A DNA stretch of 64,000 nt from Apostichopus japonicus (taxonomy: Eukaryota; Echinodermata; Holothuroidea; Aspidochirotida; Stichopodidae), in contig NC_092572.1 in NCBI RefSeq assembly GCF_037975245.1, positions 17,448,173 to 17,512,172 of the forward strand. Reading direction: 5' to 3'. The stretch's first letter is position 1. Each line of letters opens with the position of its first letter. Below are positions 8,911-24,100 of the stretch, in pieces. Below the pieces are notes generated by a model. That model was not told the origin of the DNA. It saw only the letters and a program-made list of their open reading frames with translations, and did not search any database. A program made the translations under genes and the position numbers.

Positions 8911-11900
8911 AGACTCTCTTTTGCATCCCTGGTTCGAACCCCGGGTGATGACGCCTTTTGCCGATCTTTTACAGCAAGTGCCTACACGGGGAGCTGTAAG
9001 TATTAGTTAATCCACCTAATATCTCAGTCCATACAGTGGCGGGATGGCTCGGCGCACTGTACGAGCTCATGATCGAGACTCTCTTTTGCATCCCTGGTTC
9101 GAACCCCGGGTGATGACGTCTTTTGCCGATCTTTTACAGCAAGTGCCTACACGGGGAGCTGTAAGTATTAGTTAATCCACCTAATATCTCAGTCCATACA
9201 GTGGCGGGATGGCTCGGCGCACTGTACGAGCTCATGATCGAGACTCTCTTTTGCATCCCTGGTTCGAACCCCGGGTGATGACGTCTTTTGCCGATCTTTT
9301 ACAGCAAGTGCCTACACGGGGAGCTGTAAGTATTAGTTAATCCACCTAATATCTCAGTCCATACAGTGGCGGGATGGCTCGGCGCACTGTACGAGCTCAT
9401 GATCGAGACTCTCTTTTGCATCCCTGGTTCGAACCCCGGGTGATGACGCCTTTTGCCGATCTTTTACAGCAAGTGCCTACACGGGGAGCTGTAAGTATTA
9501 GTTAATCCACCTAATATCTCAGTCCATACAGTGGCGGGATGGCTCGGCGCACTGTACGAGCTCATGATCGAGACTCTCTTTTGCATCCCTGGTTCGAACC
9601 CCGGGTGATGACGCCTTTTGCCGATCTTTTACAGCAAGTGCCTACACGGGGAGCTGTAAGTATTAGTTAATCCACCTAATATCTCAGTCCATACAGTGGC
9701 GGGATGGCTCGGCGCACTGTACGAGCTCATGATCGAGACTCTCTTTTGCATCCCTGGTTCGAACCCCGGGTGATGACGCCTTTTGCCGATCTTTTACAGC
9801 AAGTGCCTACACGGGGAGCTGTAAGTATTAGTTAATCCACCTAATATCTCAGTCCATACAGTGGCGGGATGGCTCGGCGCACTGTACGAGCTCATGATCG
9901 AGACTCTCTTTTGCATCCCTGGTTCGAACCCCGGGTGATGACGCCTTTTGCCGATCTTTTACAGCAAGTGCCTACACGGGGAGCTGTAAGTATTAGTTAA
10001 TCCACCTAATATCTCAGTCCATACAGTGGCGGGATGGCTCGGCGCACTGTACGAGCTCATGATCGAGACTCTCTTTTGCATCCCTGGTTCGAACCCCGGG
10101 TGATGACGCCTTTTGCCGATCTTTTACAGCAAGTGCCTACACGGGGAGCTGTAAGTATTAGTTAATCCACCTAATATCTCAGTCCATACAGTGGCGGGAT
10201 GGCTCGGCGCACTGTACGAGCTCATGATCGAGACTCTCTTTTGCATCCCTGGTTCGAACCCCGGGTGATGACGCCTTTTGCCGATCTTTTACAGCAAGTG
10301 CCTACACGGGGAGCTGTAAGTATTAGTTAATCCACCTAATATCTCAGTCCATACAGTGGCGGGATGGCTCGGCGCACTGTACGAGCTCATGATCGAGACT
10401 CTCTTTTGCATCCCTGGTTCGAACCCCGGGTGATGACGCCTTTTGCCGATCTTTTACAGCAAGTGCCTACACGGGGAGCTGTAAGTATTAGTTAATCCAC
10501 CTAATATCTCAGTCCATACAGTGGCGGGATGGCTCGGCGCACTGTACGAGCTCATGATCGAGACTCTCTTTTGCATCCCTGGTTCGAACCCCGGGTGATG
10601 ACGTCTTTTGCCGATCTTTTACAGCAAGTGCCTACACGGGGAGCTGTAAGTATTAGTTAATCCACCTAATATCTCAGTCCATACAGTGGCGGGATGGCTC
10701 GGCGCACTGTACGAGCTCATGATCGAGACTCTCTTTTGCATCCCTGGTTCGAACCCCGGGTGATGACGTCTTTTGCCGATCTTTTACAGCAAGTGCCTAC
10801 ACGGGGAGCTGTAAGTATTAGTTAATCCACCTAATATCTCAGTCCATACAGTGGCGGGATGGCTCGGCGCACTGTACGAGCTCATGATCGAGACTCTCTT
10901 TTGCATCCCTGGTTCGAACCCCGGGTGATGACGCCTTTTGCCGATCTTTTACAGCAAGTGCCTACACGGGGAGCTGTAAGTATTAGTTAATCCACCTAAT
11001 ATCTCAGTCCATACAGTGGCGGGATGGCTCGGCGCACTGTACGAGCTCATGATCGAGACTCTCTTTTGCATCCCTGGTTCGAACCCCGGGTGATGACGCC
11101 TTTTGCCGATCTTTTACAGCAAGTGCCTACACGGGGAGCTGTAAGTATTAGTTAATCCACCTAATATCTCAGTCCATACAGTGGCGGGATGGCTCGGCGC
11201 ACTGTACGAGCTCATGATCGAGACTCTCTTTTGCATCCCTGGTTCGAACCCCGGGTGATGACGCCTTTTGCCGATCTTTTACAGCAAGTGCCTACACGGG
11301 GAGCTGTAAGTATTAGTTAATCCACCTAATATCTCAGTCCATACAGTGGCGGGATGGCTCGGCGCACTGTACGAGCTCATGATCGAGACTCTCTTTTGCA
11401 TCCCTGGTTCGAACCCCGGGTGATGACGCCTTTTGCCGATCTTTTACAGCAAGTGCCTACACGGGGAGCTGTAAGTATTAGTTAATCCACCTAATATCTC
11501 AGTCCATACAGTGGCGGGATGGCTCGGCGCACTGTACGAGCTCATGATCGAGACTCTCTTTTGCATCCCTGGTTCGAACCCCGGGTGATGACGCCTTTTG
11601 CCGATCTTTTACAGCAAGTGCCTACACGGGGAGCTGTAAGTATTAGTTAATCCACCTAATATCTCAGTCCATACAGTGGCGGGATGGCTCGGCGCACTGT
11701 ACGAGCTCATGATCGAGACTCTCTTTTGCATCCCTGGTTCGAACCCCGGGTGATGACGCCTTTTGCCGATCTTTTACAGCAAGTGCCTACACGGGGAGCT
11801 GTAAGTATTAGTTAATCCACCTAATATCTCAGTCCATACAGTGGCGGGATGGCTCGGCGCACTGTACGAGCTCATGATCGAGACTCTCTTTTGCATCCCT

Positions 11901-12375
11901 GGTTCGAACCCCGGGTGATGACGTCTTTTGCCGATCTTTTACAGCAAGTGCCTACACGGGGAGCTGTAAGTATTAGTTAATCCACCTAATATCTCAGTCC
12001 ATACAGTGGCGGGATGGCTCGGCGCACTGTACGAGCTCATGATCGAGACTCTCTTTTGCATCCCTGGTTCGAACCCCGGGTGATGACGTCTTTTGCCGAT
12101 CTTTTACAGCAAGTGCCTACACGGGGAGCTGTAAGTATTAGTTAATCCACCTAATATCTCAGTCCATACAGTGGCGGGATGGCTCGGCGCACTGTACGAG
12201 CTCATGATCGAGACTCTCTTTTGCATCCCTGGTTCGAACCCCGGGTGATGACGCCTTTTGCCGATCTTTTACAGCAAGTGCCTACACGGGGAGCTGTAAG
12301 TATTAGTTAATCCACCTAATATCTCAGTCCATACAGTGGCGGGATGGCTCGGCGCACTGTACGAGCTCATGATCG

Positions 12376-12540
12376 AGACTCTCTTTTGCATCCCTGGTTC
12401 GAACCCCGGGTGATGACGCCTTTTGCCGATCTTTTACAGCAAGTGCCTACACGGGGAGCTGTAAGTATTAGTTAATCCACCTAATATCTCAGTCCATACA
12501 GTGGCGGGATGGCTCGGCGCAATGTACGAGCTCATGATCG
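12376..12540 (+). repeat. Copy 76, variant unit with C147A
   Basis: Base 12522 is A instead of C, in the right arm of hairpin 2; unit position 44 is C. Copies 73-84 around it resemble copies 89-100 at 11 of 12 dimorphic sites, and copy 92 carries the same variant at the matching place. Confidence 0.9.
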
Positions 12541-15015
12541 AGACTCTCTTTTGCATCCCTGGTTCGAACCCCGGGTGATGACGTCTTTTGCCGATCTTTT
12601 ACAGCAAGTGCCTACACGGGGAGCTGTAAGTATTAGTTAATCCACCTAATATCTCAGTCCATACAGTGGCGGGATGGCTCGGCGCACTGTACGAGCTCAT
12701 GATCGAGACTCTCTTTTGCATCCCTGGTTCGAACCCCGGGTGATGACGCCTTTTGCCGATCTTTTACAGCAAGTGCCTACACGGGGAGCTGTAAGTATTA
12801 GTTAATCCACCTAATATCTCAGTCCATACAGTGGCGGGATGGCTCGGCGCACTGTACGAGCTCATGATCGAGACTCTCTTTTGCATCCCTGGTTCGAACC
12901 CCGGGTGATGACGTCTTTTGCCGATCTTTTACAGCAAGTGCCTACACGGGGAGCTGTAAGTATTAGTTAATCCACCTAATATCTCAGTCCATACAGTGGC
13001 GGGATGGCTCGGCGCACTGTACGAGCTCATGATCGAGACTCTCTTTTGCATCCCTGGTTCGAACCCCGGGTGATGACGCCTTTTGCCGATCTTTTACAGC
13101 AAGTGCCTACACGGGGAGCTGTAAGTATTAGTTAATCCACCTAATATCTCAGTCCATACAGTGGCGGGATGGCTCGGCGCACTGTACGAGCTCATGATCG
13201 AGACTCTCTTTTGCATCCCTGGTTCGAACCCCGGGTGATGACGTCTTTTGCCGATCTTTTACAGCAAGTGCCTACACGGGGAGCTGTAAGTATTAGTTAA
13301 TCCACCTAATATCTCAGTCCATACAGTGGCGGGATGGCTCGGCGCACTGTACGAGCTCATGATCGAGACTCTCTTTTGCATCCCTGGTTCGAACCCCGGG
13401 TGATGACGCCTTTTGCCGATCTTTTACAGCAAGTGCCTACACGGGGAGCTGTAAGTATTAGTTAATCCACCTAATATCTCAGTCCATACAGTGGCGGGAT
13501 GGCTCGGCGCACTGTACGAGCTCATGATCGAGACTCTCTTTTGCATCCCTGGTTCGAACCCCGGGTGATGACGTCTTTTGCCGATCTTTTACAGCAAGTG
13601 CCTACACGGGGAGCTGTAAGTATTAGTTAATCCACCTAATATCTCAGTCCATACAGTGGCGGGATGGCTCGGCGCACTGTACGAGCTCATGATCGAGACT
13701 CTCTTTTGCATCCCTGGTTCGAACCCCGGGTGATGACGCCTTTTGCCGATCTTTTACAGCAAGTGCCTACACGGGGAGCTGTAAGTATTAGTTAATCCAC
13801 CTAATATCTCAGTCCATACAGTGGCGGGATGGCTCGGCGCACTGTACGAGCTCATGATCGAGACTCTCTTTTGCATCCCTGGTTCGAACCCCGGGTGATG
13901 ACGTCTTTTGCCGATCTTTTACAGCAAGTGCCTACACGGGGAGCTGTAAGTATTAGTTAATCCACCTAATATCTCAGTCCATACAGTGGCGGGATGGCTC
14001 GGCGCACTGTACGAGCTCATGATCGAGACTCTCTTTTGCATCCCTGGTTCGAACCCCGGGTGATGACGTCTTTTGCCGATCTTTTACAGCAAGTGCCTAC
14101 ACGGGGAGCTGTAAGTATTAGTTAATCCACCTAATATCTCAGTCCATACAGTGGCGGGATGGCTCGGCGCACTGTACGAGCTCATGATCGAGACTCTCTT
14201 TTGCATCCCTGGTTCGAACCCCGGGTGATGACGTCTTTTGCCGATCTTTTACAGCAAGTGCCTACACGGGGAGCTGTAAGTATTAGTTAATCCACCTAAT
14301 ATCTCAGTCCATACAGTGGCGGGATGGCTCGGCGCACTGTACGAGCTCATGATCGAGACTCTCTTTTGCATCCCTGGTTCGAACCCCGGGTGATGACGTC
14401 TTTTGCCGATCTTTTACAGCAAGTGCCTACACGGGGAGCTGTAAGTATTAGTTAATCCACCTAATATCTCAGTCCATACAGTGGCGGGATGGCTCGGCGC
14501 ACTGTACGAGCTCATGATCGAGACTCTCTTTTGCATCCCTGGTTCGAACCCCGGGTGATGACGTCTTTTGCCGATCTTTTACAGCAAGTGCCTACACGGG
14601 GAGCTGTAAGTATTAGTTAATCCACCTAATATCTCAGTCCATACAGTGGCGGGATGGCTCGGCGCACTGTACGAGCTCATGATCGAGACTCTCTTTTGCA
14701 TCCCTGGTTCGAACCCCGGGTGATGACGTCTTTTGCCGATCTTTTACAGCAAGTGCCTACACGGGGAGCTGTAAGTATTAGTTAATCCACCTAATATCTC
14801 AGTCCATACAGTGGCGGGATGGCTCGGCGCACTGTACGAGCTCATGATCGAGACTCTCTTTTGCATCCCTGGTTCGAACCCCGGGTGATGACGCCTTTTG
14901 CCGATCTTTTACAGCAAGTGCCTACACGGGGAGCTGTAAGTATTAGTTAATCCACCTAATATCTCAGTCCATACAGTGGCGGGATGGCTCGGCGCACTGT
15001 ACGAGCTCATGATCG

Positions 15016-15180
15016 AGACTCTCTTTTGCATCCCTGGTTCGAACCCCGGGTGATGACGCCTTTTGCCGATCTTTTACAGCAAGTGCCTACACGGGGAGCT
15101 GTAAGTATTAGTTAATCCACCTAATATCTCAGTCCATACAGTGGCGGGATGGCTCGGCGCAATGTACGAGCTCATGATCG
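15016..15180 (+). repeat. Copy 92, variant unit with C147A
   Basis: Base 15162 is A instead of C; unit position 44 is C. It lies exactly 16 units after copy 76, which has the same variant and similar neighbours. Confidence 0.9.
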
Positions 15181-18100
15181 AGACTCTCTTTTGCATCCCT
15201 GGTTCGAACCCCGGGTGATGACGTCTTTTGCCGATCTTTTACAGCAAGTGCCTACACGGGGAGCTGTAAGTATTAGTTAATCCACCTAATATCTCAGTCC
15301 ATACAGTGGCGGGATGGCTCGGCGCACTGTACGAGCTCATGATCGAGACTCTCTTTTGCATCCCTGGTTCGAACCCCGGGTGATGACGTCTTTTGCCGAT
15401 CTTTTACAGCAAGTGCCTACACGGGGAGCTGTAAGTATTAGTTAATCCACCTAATATCTCAGTCCATACAGTGGCGGGATGGCTCGGCGCACTGTACGAG
15501 CTCATGATCGAGACTCTCTTTTGCATCCCTGGTTCGAACCCCGGGTGATGACGTCTTTTGCCGATCTTTTACAGCAAGTGCCTACACGGGGAGCTGTAAG
15601 TATTAGTTAATCCACCTAATATCTCAGTCCATACAGTGGCGGGATGGCTCGGCGCACTGTACGAGCTCATGATCGAGACTCTCTTTTGCATCCCTGGTTC
15701 GAACCCCGGGTGATGACGCCTTTTGCCGATCTTTTACAGCAAGTGCCTACACGGGGAGCTGTAAGTATTAGTTAATCCACCTAATATCTCAGTCCATACA
15801 GTGGCGGGATGGCTCGGCGCACTGTACGAGCTCATGATCGAGACTCTCTTTTGCATCCCTGGTTCGAACCCCGGGTGATGACGTCTTTTGCCGATCTTTT
15901 ACAGCAAGTGCCTACACGGGGAGCTGTAAGTATTAGTTAATCCACCTAATATCTCAGTCCATACAGTGGCGGGATGGCTCGGCGCACTGTACGAGCTCAT
16001 GATCGAGACTCTCTTTTGCATCCCTGGTTCGAACCCCGGGTGATGACGCCTTTTGCCGATCTTTTACAGCAAGTGCCTACACGGGGAGCTGTAAGTATTA
16101 GTTAATCCACCTAATATCTCAGTCCATACAGTGGCGGGATGGCTCGGCGCACTGTACGAGCTCATGATCGAGACTCTCTTTTGCATCCCTGGTTCGAACC
16201 CCGGGTGATGACGTCTTTTGCCGATCTTTTACAGCAAGTGCCTACACGGGGAGCTGTAAGTATTAGTTAATCCACCTAATATCTCAGTCCATACAGTGGC
16301 GGGATGGCTCGGCGCACTGTACGAGCTCATGATCGAGACTCTCTTTTGCATCCCTGGTTCGAACCCCGGGTGATGACGCCTTTTGCCGATCTTTTACAGC
16401 AAGTGCCTACACGGGGAGCTGTAAGTATTAGTTAATCCACCTAATATCTCAGTCCATACAGTGGCGGGATGGCTCGGCGCACTGTACGAGCTCATGATCG
16501 AGACTCTCTTTTGCATCCCTGGTTCGAACCCCGGGTGATGACGCCTTTTGCCGATCTTTTACAGCAAGTGCCTACACGGGGAGCTGTAAGTATTAGTTAA
16601 TCCACCTAATATCTCAGTCCATACAGTGGCGGGATGGCTCGGCGCACTGTACGAGCTCATGATCGAGACTCTCTTTTGCATCCCTGGTTCGAACCCCGGG
16701 TGATGACGCCTTTTGCCGATCTTTTACAGCAAGTGCCTACACGGGGAGCTGTAAGTATTAGTTAATCCACCTAATATCTCAGTCCATACAGTGGCGGGAT
16801 GGCTCGGCGCACTGTACGAGCTCATGATCGAGACTCTCTTTTGCATCCCTGGTTCGAACCCCGGGTGATGACGCCTTTTGCCGATCTTTTACAGCAAGTG
16901 CCTACACGGGGAGCTGTAAGTATTAGTTAATCCACCTAATATCTCAGTCCATACAGTGGCGGGATGGCTCGGCGCACTGTACGAGCTCATGATCGAGACT
17001 CTCTTTTGCATCCCTGGTTCGAACCCCGGGTGATGACGCCTTTTGCCGATCTTTTACAGCAAGTGCCTACACGGGGAGCTGTAAGTATTAGTTAATCCAC
17101 CTAATATCTCAGTCCATACAGTGGCGGGATGGCTCGGCGCACTGTACGAGCTCATGATCGAGACTCTCTTTTGCATCCCTGGTTCGAACCCCGGGTGATG
17201 ACGTCTTTTGCCGATCTTTTACAGCAAGTGCCTACACGGGGAGCTGTAAGTATTAGTTAATCCACCTAATATCTCAGTCCATACAGTGGCGGGATGGCTC
17301 GGCGCACTGTACGAGCTCATGATCGAGACTCTCTTTTGCATCCCTGGTTCGAACCCCGGGTGATGACGTCTTTTGCCGATCTTTTACAGCAAGTGCCTAC
17401 ACGGGGAGCTGTAAGTATTAGTTAATCCACCTAATATCTCAGTCCATACAGTGGCGGGATGGCTCGGCGCACTGTACGAGCTCATGATCGAGACTCTCTT
17501 TTGCATCCCTGGTTCGAACCCCGGGTGATGACGTCTTTTGCCGATCTTTTACAGCAAGTGCCTACACGGGGAGCTGTAAGTATTAGTTAATCCACCTAAT
17601 ATCTCAGTCCATACAGTGGCGGGATGGCTCGGCGCACTGTACGAGCTCATGATCGAGACTCTCTTTTGCATCCCTGGTTCGAACCCCGGGTGATGACGCC
17701 TTTTGCCGATCTTTTACAGCAAGTGCCTACACGGGGAGCTGTAAGTATTAGTTAATCCACCTAATATCTCAGTCCATACAGTGGCGGGATGGCTCGGCGC
17801 ACTGTACGAGCTCATGATCGAGACTCTCTTTTGCATCCCTGGTTCGAACCCCGGGTGATGACGTCTTTTGCCGATCTTTTACAGCAAGTGCCTACACGGG
17901 GAGCTGTAAGTATTAGTTAATCCACCTAATATCTCAGTCCATACAGTGGCGGGATGGCTCGGCGCACTGTACGAGCTCATGATCGAGACTCTCTTTTGCA
18001 TCCCTGGTTCGAACCCCGGGTGATGACGTCTTTTGCCGATCTTTTACAGCAAGTGCCTACACGGGGAGCTGTAAGTATTAGTTAATCCACCTAATATCTC

Positions 18101-21100
18101 AGTCCATACAGTGGCGGGATGGCTCGGCGCACTGTACGAGCTCATGATCGAGACTCTCTTTTGCATCCCTGGTTCGAACCCCGGGTGATGACGTCTTTTG
18201 CCGATCTTTTACAGCAAGTGCCTACACGGGGAGCTGTAAGTATTAGTTAATCCACCTAATATCTCAGTCCATACAGTGGCGGGATGGCTCGGCGCACTGT
18301 ACGAGCTCATGATCGAGACTCTCTTTTGCATCCCTGGTTCGAACCCCGGGTGATGACGCCTTTTGCCGATCTTTTACAGCAAGTGCCTACACGGGGAGCT
18401 GTAAGTATTAGTTAATCCACCTAATATCTCAGTCCATACAGTGGCGGGATGGCTCGGCGCACTGTACGAGCTCATGATCGAGACTCTCTTTTGCATCCCT
18501 GGTTCGAACCCCGGGTGATGACGTCTTTTGCCGATCTTTTACAGCAAGTGCCTACACGGGGAGCTGTAAGTATTAGTTAATCCACCTAATATCTCAGTCC
18601 ATACAGTGGCGGGATGGCTCGGCGCACTGTACGAGCTCATGATCGAGACTCTCTTTTGCATCCCTGGTTCGAACCCCGGGTGATGACGCCTTTTGCCGAT
18701 CTTTTACAGCAAGTGCCTACACGGGGAGCTGTAAGTATTAGTTAATCCACCTAATATCTCAGTCCATACAGTGGCGGGATGGCTCGGCGCACTGTACGAG
18801 CTCATGATCGAGACTCTCTTTTGCATCCCTGGTTCGAACCCCGGGTGATGACGCCTTTTGCCGATCTTTTACAGCAAGTGCCTACACGGGGAGCTGTAAG
18901 TATTAGTTAATCCACCTAATATCTCAGTCCATACAGTGGCGGGATGGCTCGGCGCACTGTACGAGCTCATGATCGAGACTCTCTTTTGCATCCCTGGTTC
19001 GAACCCCGGGTGATGACGTCTTTTGCCGATCTTTTACAGCAAGTGCCTACACGGGGAGCTGTAAGTATTAGTTAATCCACCTAATATCTCAGTCCATACA
19101 GTGGCGGGATGGCTCGGCGCACTGTACGAGCTCATGATCGAGACTCTCTTTTGCATCCCTGGTTCGAACCCCGGGTGATGACGCCTTTTGCCGATCTTTT
19201 ACAGCAAGTGCCTACACGGGGAGCTGTAAGTATTAGTTAATCCACCTAATATCTCAGTCCATACAGTGGCGGGATGGCTCGGCGCACTGTACGAGCTCAT
19301 GATCGAGACTCTCTTTTGCATCCCTGGTTCGAACCCCGGGTGATGACGCCTTTTGCCGATCTTTTACAGCAAGTGCCTACACGGGGAGCTGTAAGTATTA
19401 GTTAATCCACCTAATATCTCAGTCCATACAGTGGCGGGATGGCTCGGCGCACTGTACGAGCTCATGATCGAGACTCTCTTTTGCATCCCTGGTTCGAACC
19501 CCGGGTGATGACGCCTTTTGCCGATCTTTTACAGCAAGTGCCTACACGGGGAGCTGTAAGTATTAGTTAATCCACCTAATATCTCAGTCCATACAGTGGC
19601 GGGATGGCTCGGCGCACTGTACGAGCTCATGATCGAGACTCTCTTTTGCATCCCTGGTTCGAACCCCGGGTGATGACGCCTTTTGCCGATCTTTTACAGC
19701 AAGTGCCTACACGGGGAGCTGTAAGTATTAGTTAATCCACCTAATATCTCAGTCCATACAGTGGCGGGATGGCTCGGCGCACTGTACGAGCTCATGATCG
19801 AGACTCTCTTTTGCATCCCTGGTTCGAACCCCGGGTGATGACGCCTTTTGCCGATCTTTTACAGCAAGTGCCTACACGGGGAGCTGTAAGTATTAGTTAA
19901 TCCACCTAATATCTCAGTCCATACAGTGGCGGGATGGCTCGGCGCACTGTACGAGCTCATGATCGAGACTCTCTTTTGCATCCCTGGTTCGAACCCCGGG
20001 TGATGACGCCTTTTGCCGATCTTTTACAGCAAGTGCCTACACGGGGAGCTGTAAGTATTAGTTAATCCACCTAATATCTCAGTCCATACAGTGGCGGGAT
20101 GGCTCGGCGCACTGTACGAGCTCATGATCGAGACTCTCTTTTGCATCCCTGGTTCGAACCCCGGGTGATGACGTCTTTTGCCGATCTTTTACAGCAAGTG
20201 CCTACACGGGGAGCTGTAAGTATTAGTTAATCCACCTAATATCTCAGTCCATACAGTGGCGGGATGGCTCGGCGCACTGTACGAGCTCATGATCGAGACT
20301 CTCTTTTGCATCCCTGGTTCGAACCCCGGGTGATGACGCCTTTTGCCGATCTTTTACAGCAAGTGCCTACACGGGGAGCTGTAAGTATTAGTTAATCCAC
20401 CTAATATCTCAGTCCATACAGTGGCGGGATGGCTCGGCGCACTGTACGAGCTCATGATCGAGACTCTCTTTTGCATCCCTGGTTCGAACCCCGGGTGATG
20501 ACGTCTTTTGCCGATCTTTTACAGCAAGTGCCTACACGGGGAGCTGTAAGTATTAGTTAATCCACCTAATATCTCAGTCCATACAGTGGCGGGATGGCTC
20601 GGCGCACTGTACGAGCTCATGATCGAGACTCTCTTTTGCATCCCTGGTTCGAACCCCGGGTGATGACGCCTTTTGCCGATCTTTTACAGCAAGTGCCTAC
20701 ACGGGGAGCTGTAAGTATTAGTTAATCCACCTAATATCTCAGTCCATACAGTGGCGGGATGGCTCGGCGCACTGTACGAGCTCATGATCGAGACTCTCTT
20801 TTGCATCCCTGGTTCGAACCCCGGGTGATGACGCCTTTTGCCGATCTTTTACAGCAAGTGCCTACACGGGGAGCTGTAAGTATTAGTTAATCCACCTAAT
20901 ATCTCAGTCCATACAGTGGCGGGATGGCTCGGCGCACTGTACGAGCTCATGATCGAGACTCTCTTTTGCATCCCTGGTTCGAACCCCGGGTGATGACGTC
21001 TTTTGCCGATCTTTTACAGCAAGTGCCTACACGGGGAGCTGTAAGTATTAGTTAATCCACCTAATATCTCAGTCCATACAGTGGCGGGATGGCTCGGCGC

Positions 21101-24100
21101 ACTGTACGAGCTCATGATCGAGACTCTCTTTTGCATCCCTGGTTCGAACCCCGGGTGATGACGTCTTTTGCCGATCTTTTACAGCAAGTGCCTACACGGG
21201 GAGCTGTAAGTATTAGTTAATCCACCTAATATCTCAGTCCATACAGTGGCGGGATGGCTCGGCGCACTGTACGAGCTCATGATCGAGACTCTCTTTTGCA
21301 TCCCTGGTTCGAACCCCGGGTGATGACGTCTTTTGCCGATCTTTTACAGCAAGTGCCTACACGGGGAGCTGTAAGTATTAGTTAATCCACCTAATATCTC
21401 AGTCCATACAGTGGCGGGATGGCTCGGCGCACTGTACGAGCTCATGATCGAGACTCTCTTTTGCATCCCTGGTTCGAACCCCGGGTGATGACGTCTTTTG
21501 CCGATCTTTTACAGCAAGTGCCTACACGGGGAGCTGTAAGTATTAGTTAATCCACCTAATATCTCAGTCCATACAGTGGCGGGATGGCTCGGCGCACTGT
21601 ACGAGCTCATGATCGAGACTCTCTTTTGCATCCCTGGTTCGAACCCCGGGTGATGACGCCTTTTGCCGATCTTTTACAGCAAGTGCCTACACGGGGAGCT
21701 GTAAGTATTAGTTAATCCACCTAATATCTCAGTCCATACAGTGGCGGGATGGCTCGGCGCACTGTACGAGCTCATGATCGAGACTCTCTTTTGCATCCCT
21801 GGTTCGAACCCCGGGTGATGACGCCTTTTGCCGATCTTTTACAGCAAGTGCCTACACGGGGAGCTGTAAGTATTAGTTAATCCACCTAATATCTCAGTCC
21901 ATACAGTGGCGGGATGGCTCGGCGCACTGTACGAGCTCATGATCGAGACTCTCTTTTGCATCCCTGGTTCGAACCCCGGGTGATGACGTCTTTTGCCGAT
22001 CTTTTACAGCAAGTGCCTACACGGGGAGCTGTAAGTATTAGTTAATCCACCTAATATCTCAGTCCATACAGTGGCGGGATGGCTCGGCGCACTGTACGAG
22101 CTCATGATCGAGACTCTCTTTTGCATCCCTGGTTCGAACCCCGGGTGATGACGCCTTTTGCCGATCTTTTACAGCAAGTGCCTACACGGGGAGCTGTAAG
22201 TATTAGTTAATCCACCTAATATCTCAGTCCATACAGTGGCGGGATGGCTCGGCGCACTGTACGAGCTCATGATCGAGACTCTCTTTTGCATCCCTGGTTC
22301 GAACCCCGGGTGATGACGTCTTTTGCCGATCTTTTACAGCAAGTGCCTACACGGGGAGCTGTAAGTATTAGTTAATCCACCTAATATCTCAGTCCATACA
22401 GTGGCGGGATGGCTCGGCGCACTGTACGAGCTCATGATCGAGACTCTCTTTTGCATCCCTGGTTCGAACCCCGGGTGATGACGTCTTTTGCCGATCTTTT
22501 ACAGCAAGTGCCTACACGGGGAGCTGTAAGTATTAGTTAATCCACCTAATATCTCAGTCCATACAGTGGCGGGATGGCTCGGCGCACTGTACGAGCTCAT
22601 GATCGAGACTCTCTTTTGCATCCCTGGTTCGAACCCCGGGTGATGACGTCTTTTGCCGATCTTTTACAGCAAGTGCCTACACGGGGAGCTGTAAGTATTA
22701 GTTAATCCACCTAATATCTCAGTCCATACAGTGGCGGGATGGCTCGGCGCACTGTACGAGCTCATGATCGAGACTCTCTTTTGCATCCCTGGTTCGAACC
22801 CCGGGTGATGACGCCTTTTGCCGATCTTTTACAGCAAGTGCCTACACGGGGAGCTGTAAGTATTAGTTAATCCACCTAATATCTCAGTCCATACAGTGGC
22901 GGGATGGCTCGGCGCACTGTACGAGCTCATGATCGAGACTCTCTTTTGCATCCCTGGTTCGAACCCCGGGTGATGACGCCTTTTGCCGATCTTTTACAGC
23001 AAGTGCCTACACGGGGAGCTGTAAGTATTAGTTAATCCACCTAATATCTCAGTCCATACAGTGGCGGGATGGCTCGGCGCACTGTACGAGCTCATGATCG
23101 AGACTCTCTTTTGCATCCCTGGTTCGAACCCCGGGTGATGACGCCTTTTGCCGATCTTTTACAGCAAGTGCCTACACGGGGAGCTGTAAGTATTAGTTAA
23201 TCCACCTAATATCTCAGTCCATACAGTGGCGGGATGGCTCGGCGCACTGTACGAGCTCATGATCGAGACTCTCTTTTGCATCCCTGGTTCGAACCCCGGG
23301 TGATGACGCCTTTTGCCGATCTTTTACAGCAAGTGCCTACACGGGGAGCTGTAAGTATTAGTTAATCCACCTAATATCTCAGTCCATACAGTGGCGGGAT
23401 GGCTCGGCGCACTGTACGAGCTCATGATCGAGACTCTCTTTTGCATCCCTGGTTCGAACCCCGGGTGATGACGTCTTTTGCCGATCTTTTACAGCAAGTG
23501 CCTACACGGGGAGCTGTAAGTATTAGTTAATCCACCTAATATCTCAGTCCATACAGTGGCGGGATGGCTCGGCGCACTGTACGAGCTCATGATCGAGACT
23601 CTCTTTTGCATCCCTGGTTCGAACCCCGGGTGATGACGTCTTTTGCCGATCTTTTACAGCAAGTGCCTACACGGGGAGCTGTAAGTATTAGTTAATCCAC
23701 CTAATATCTCAGTCCATACAGTGGCGGGATGGCTCGGCGCACTGTACGAGCTCATGATCGAGACTCTCTTTTGCATCCCTGGTTCGAACCCCGGGTGATG
23801 ACGCCTTTTGCCGATCTTTTACAGCAAGTGCCTACACGGGGAGCTGTAAGTATTAGTTAATCCACCTAATATCTCAGTCCATACAGTGGCGGGATGGCTC
23901 GGCGCACTGTACGAGCTCATGATCGAGACTCTCTTTTGCATCCCTGGTTCGAACCCCGGGTGATGACGCCTTTTGCCGATCTTTTACAGCAAGTGCCTAC
24001 ACGGGGAGCTGTAAGTATTAGTTAATCCACCTAATATCTCAGTCCATACAGTGGCGGGATGGCTCGGCGCACTGTACGAGCTCATGATCGAGACTCTCTT

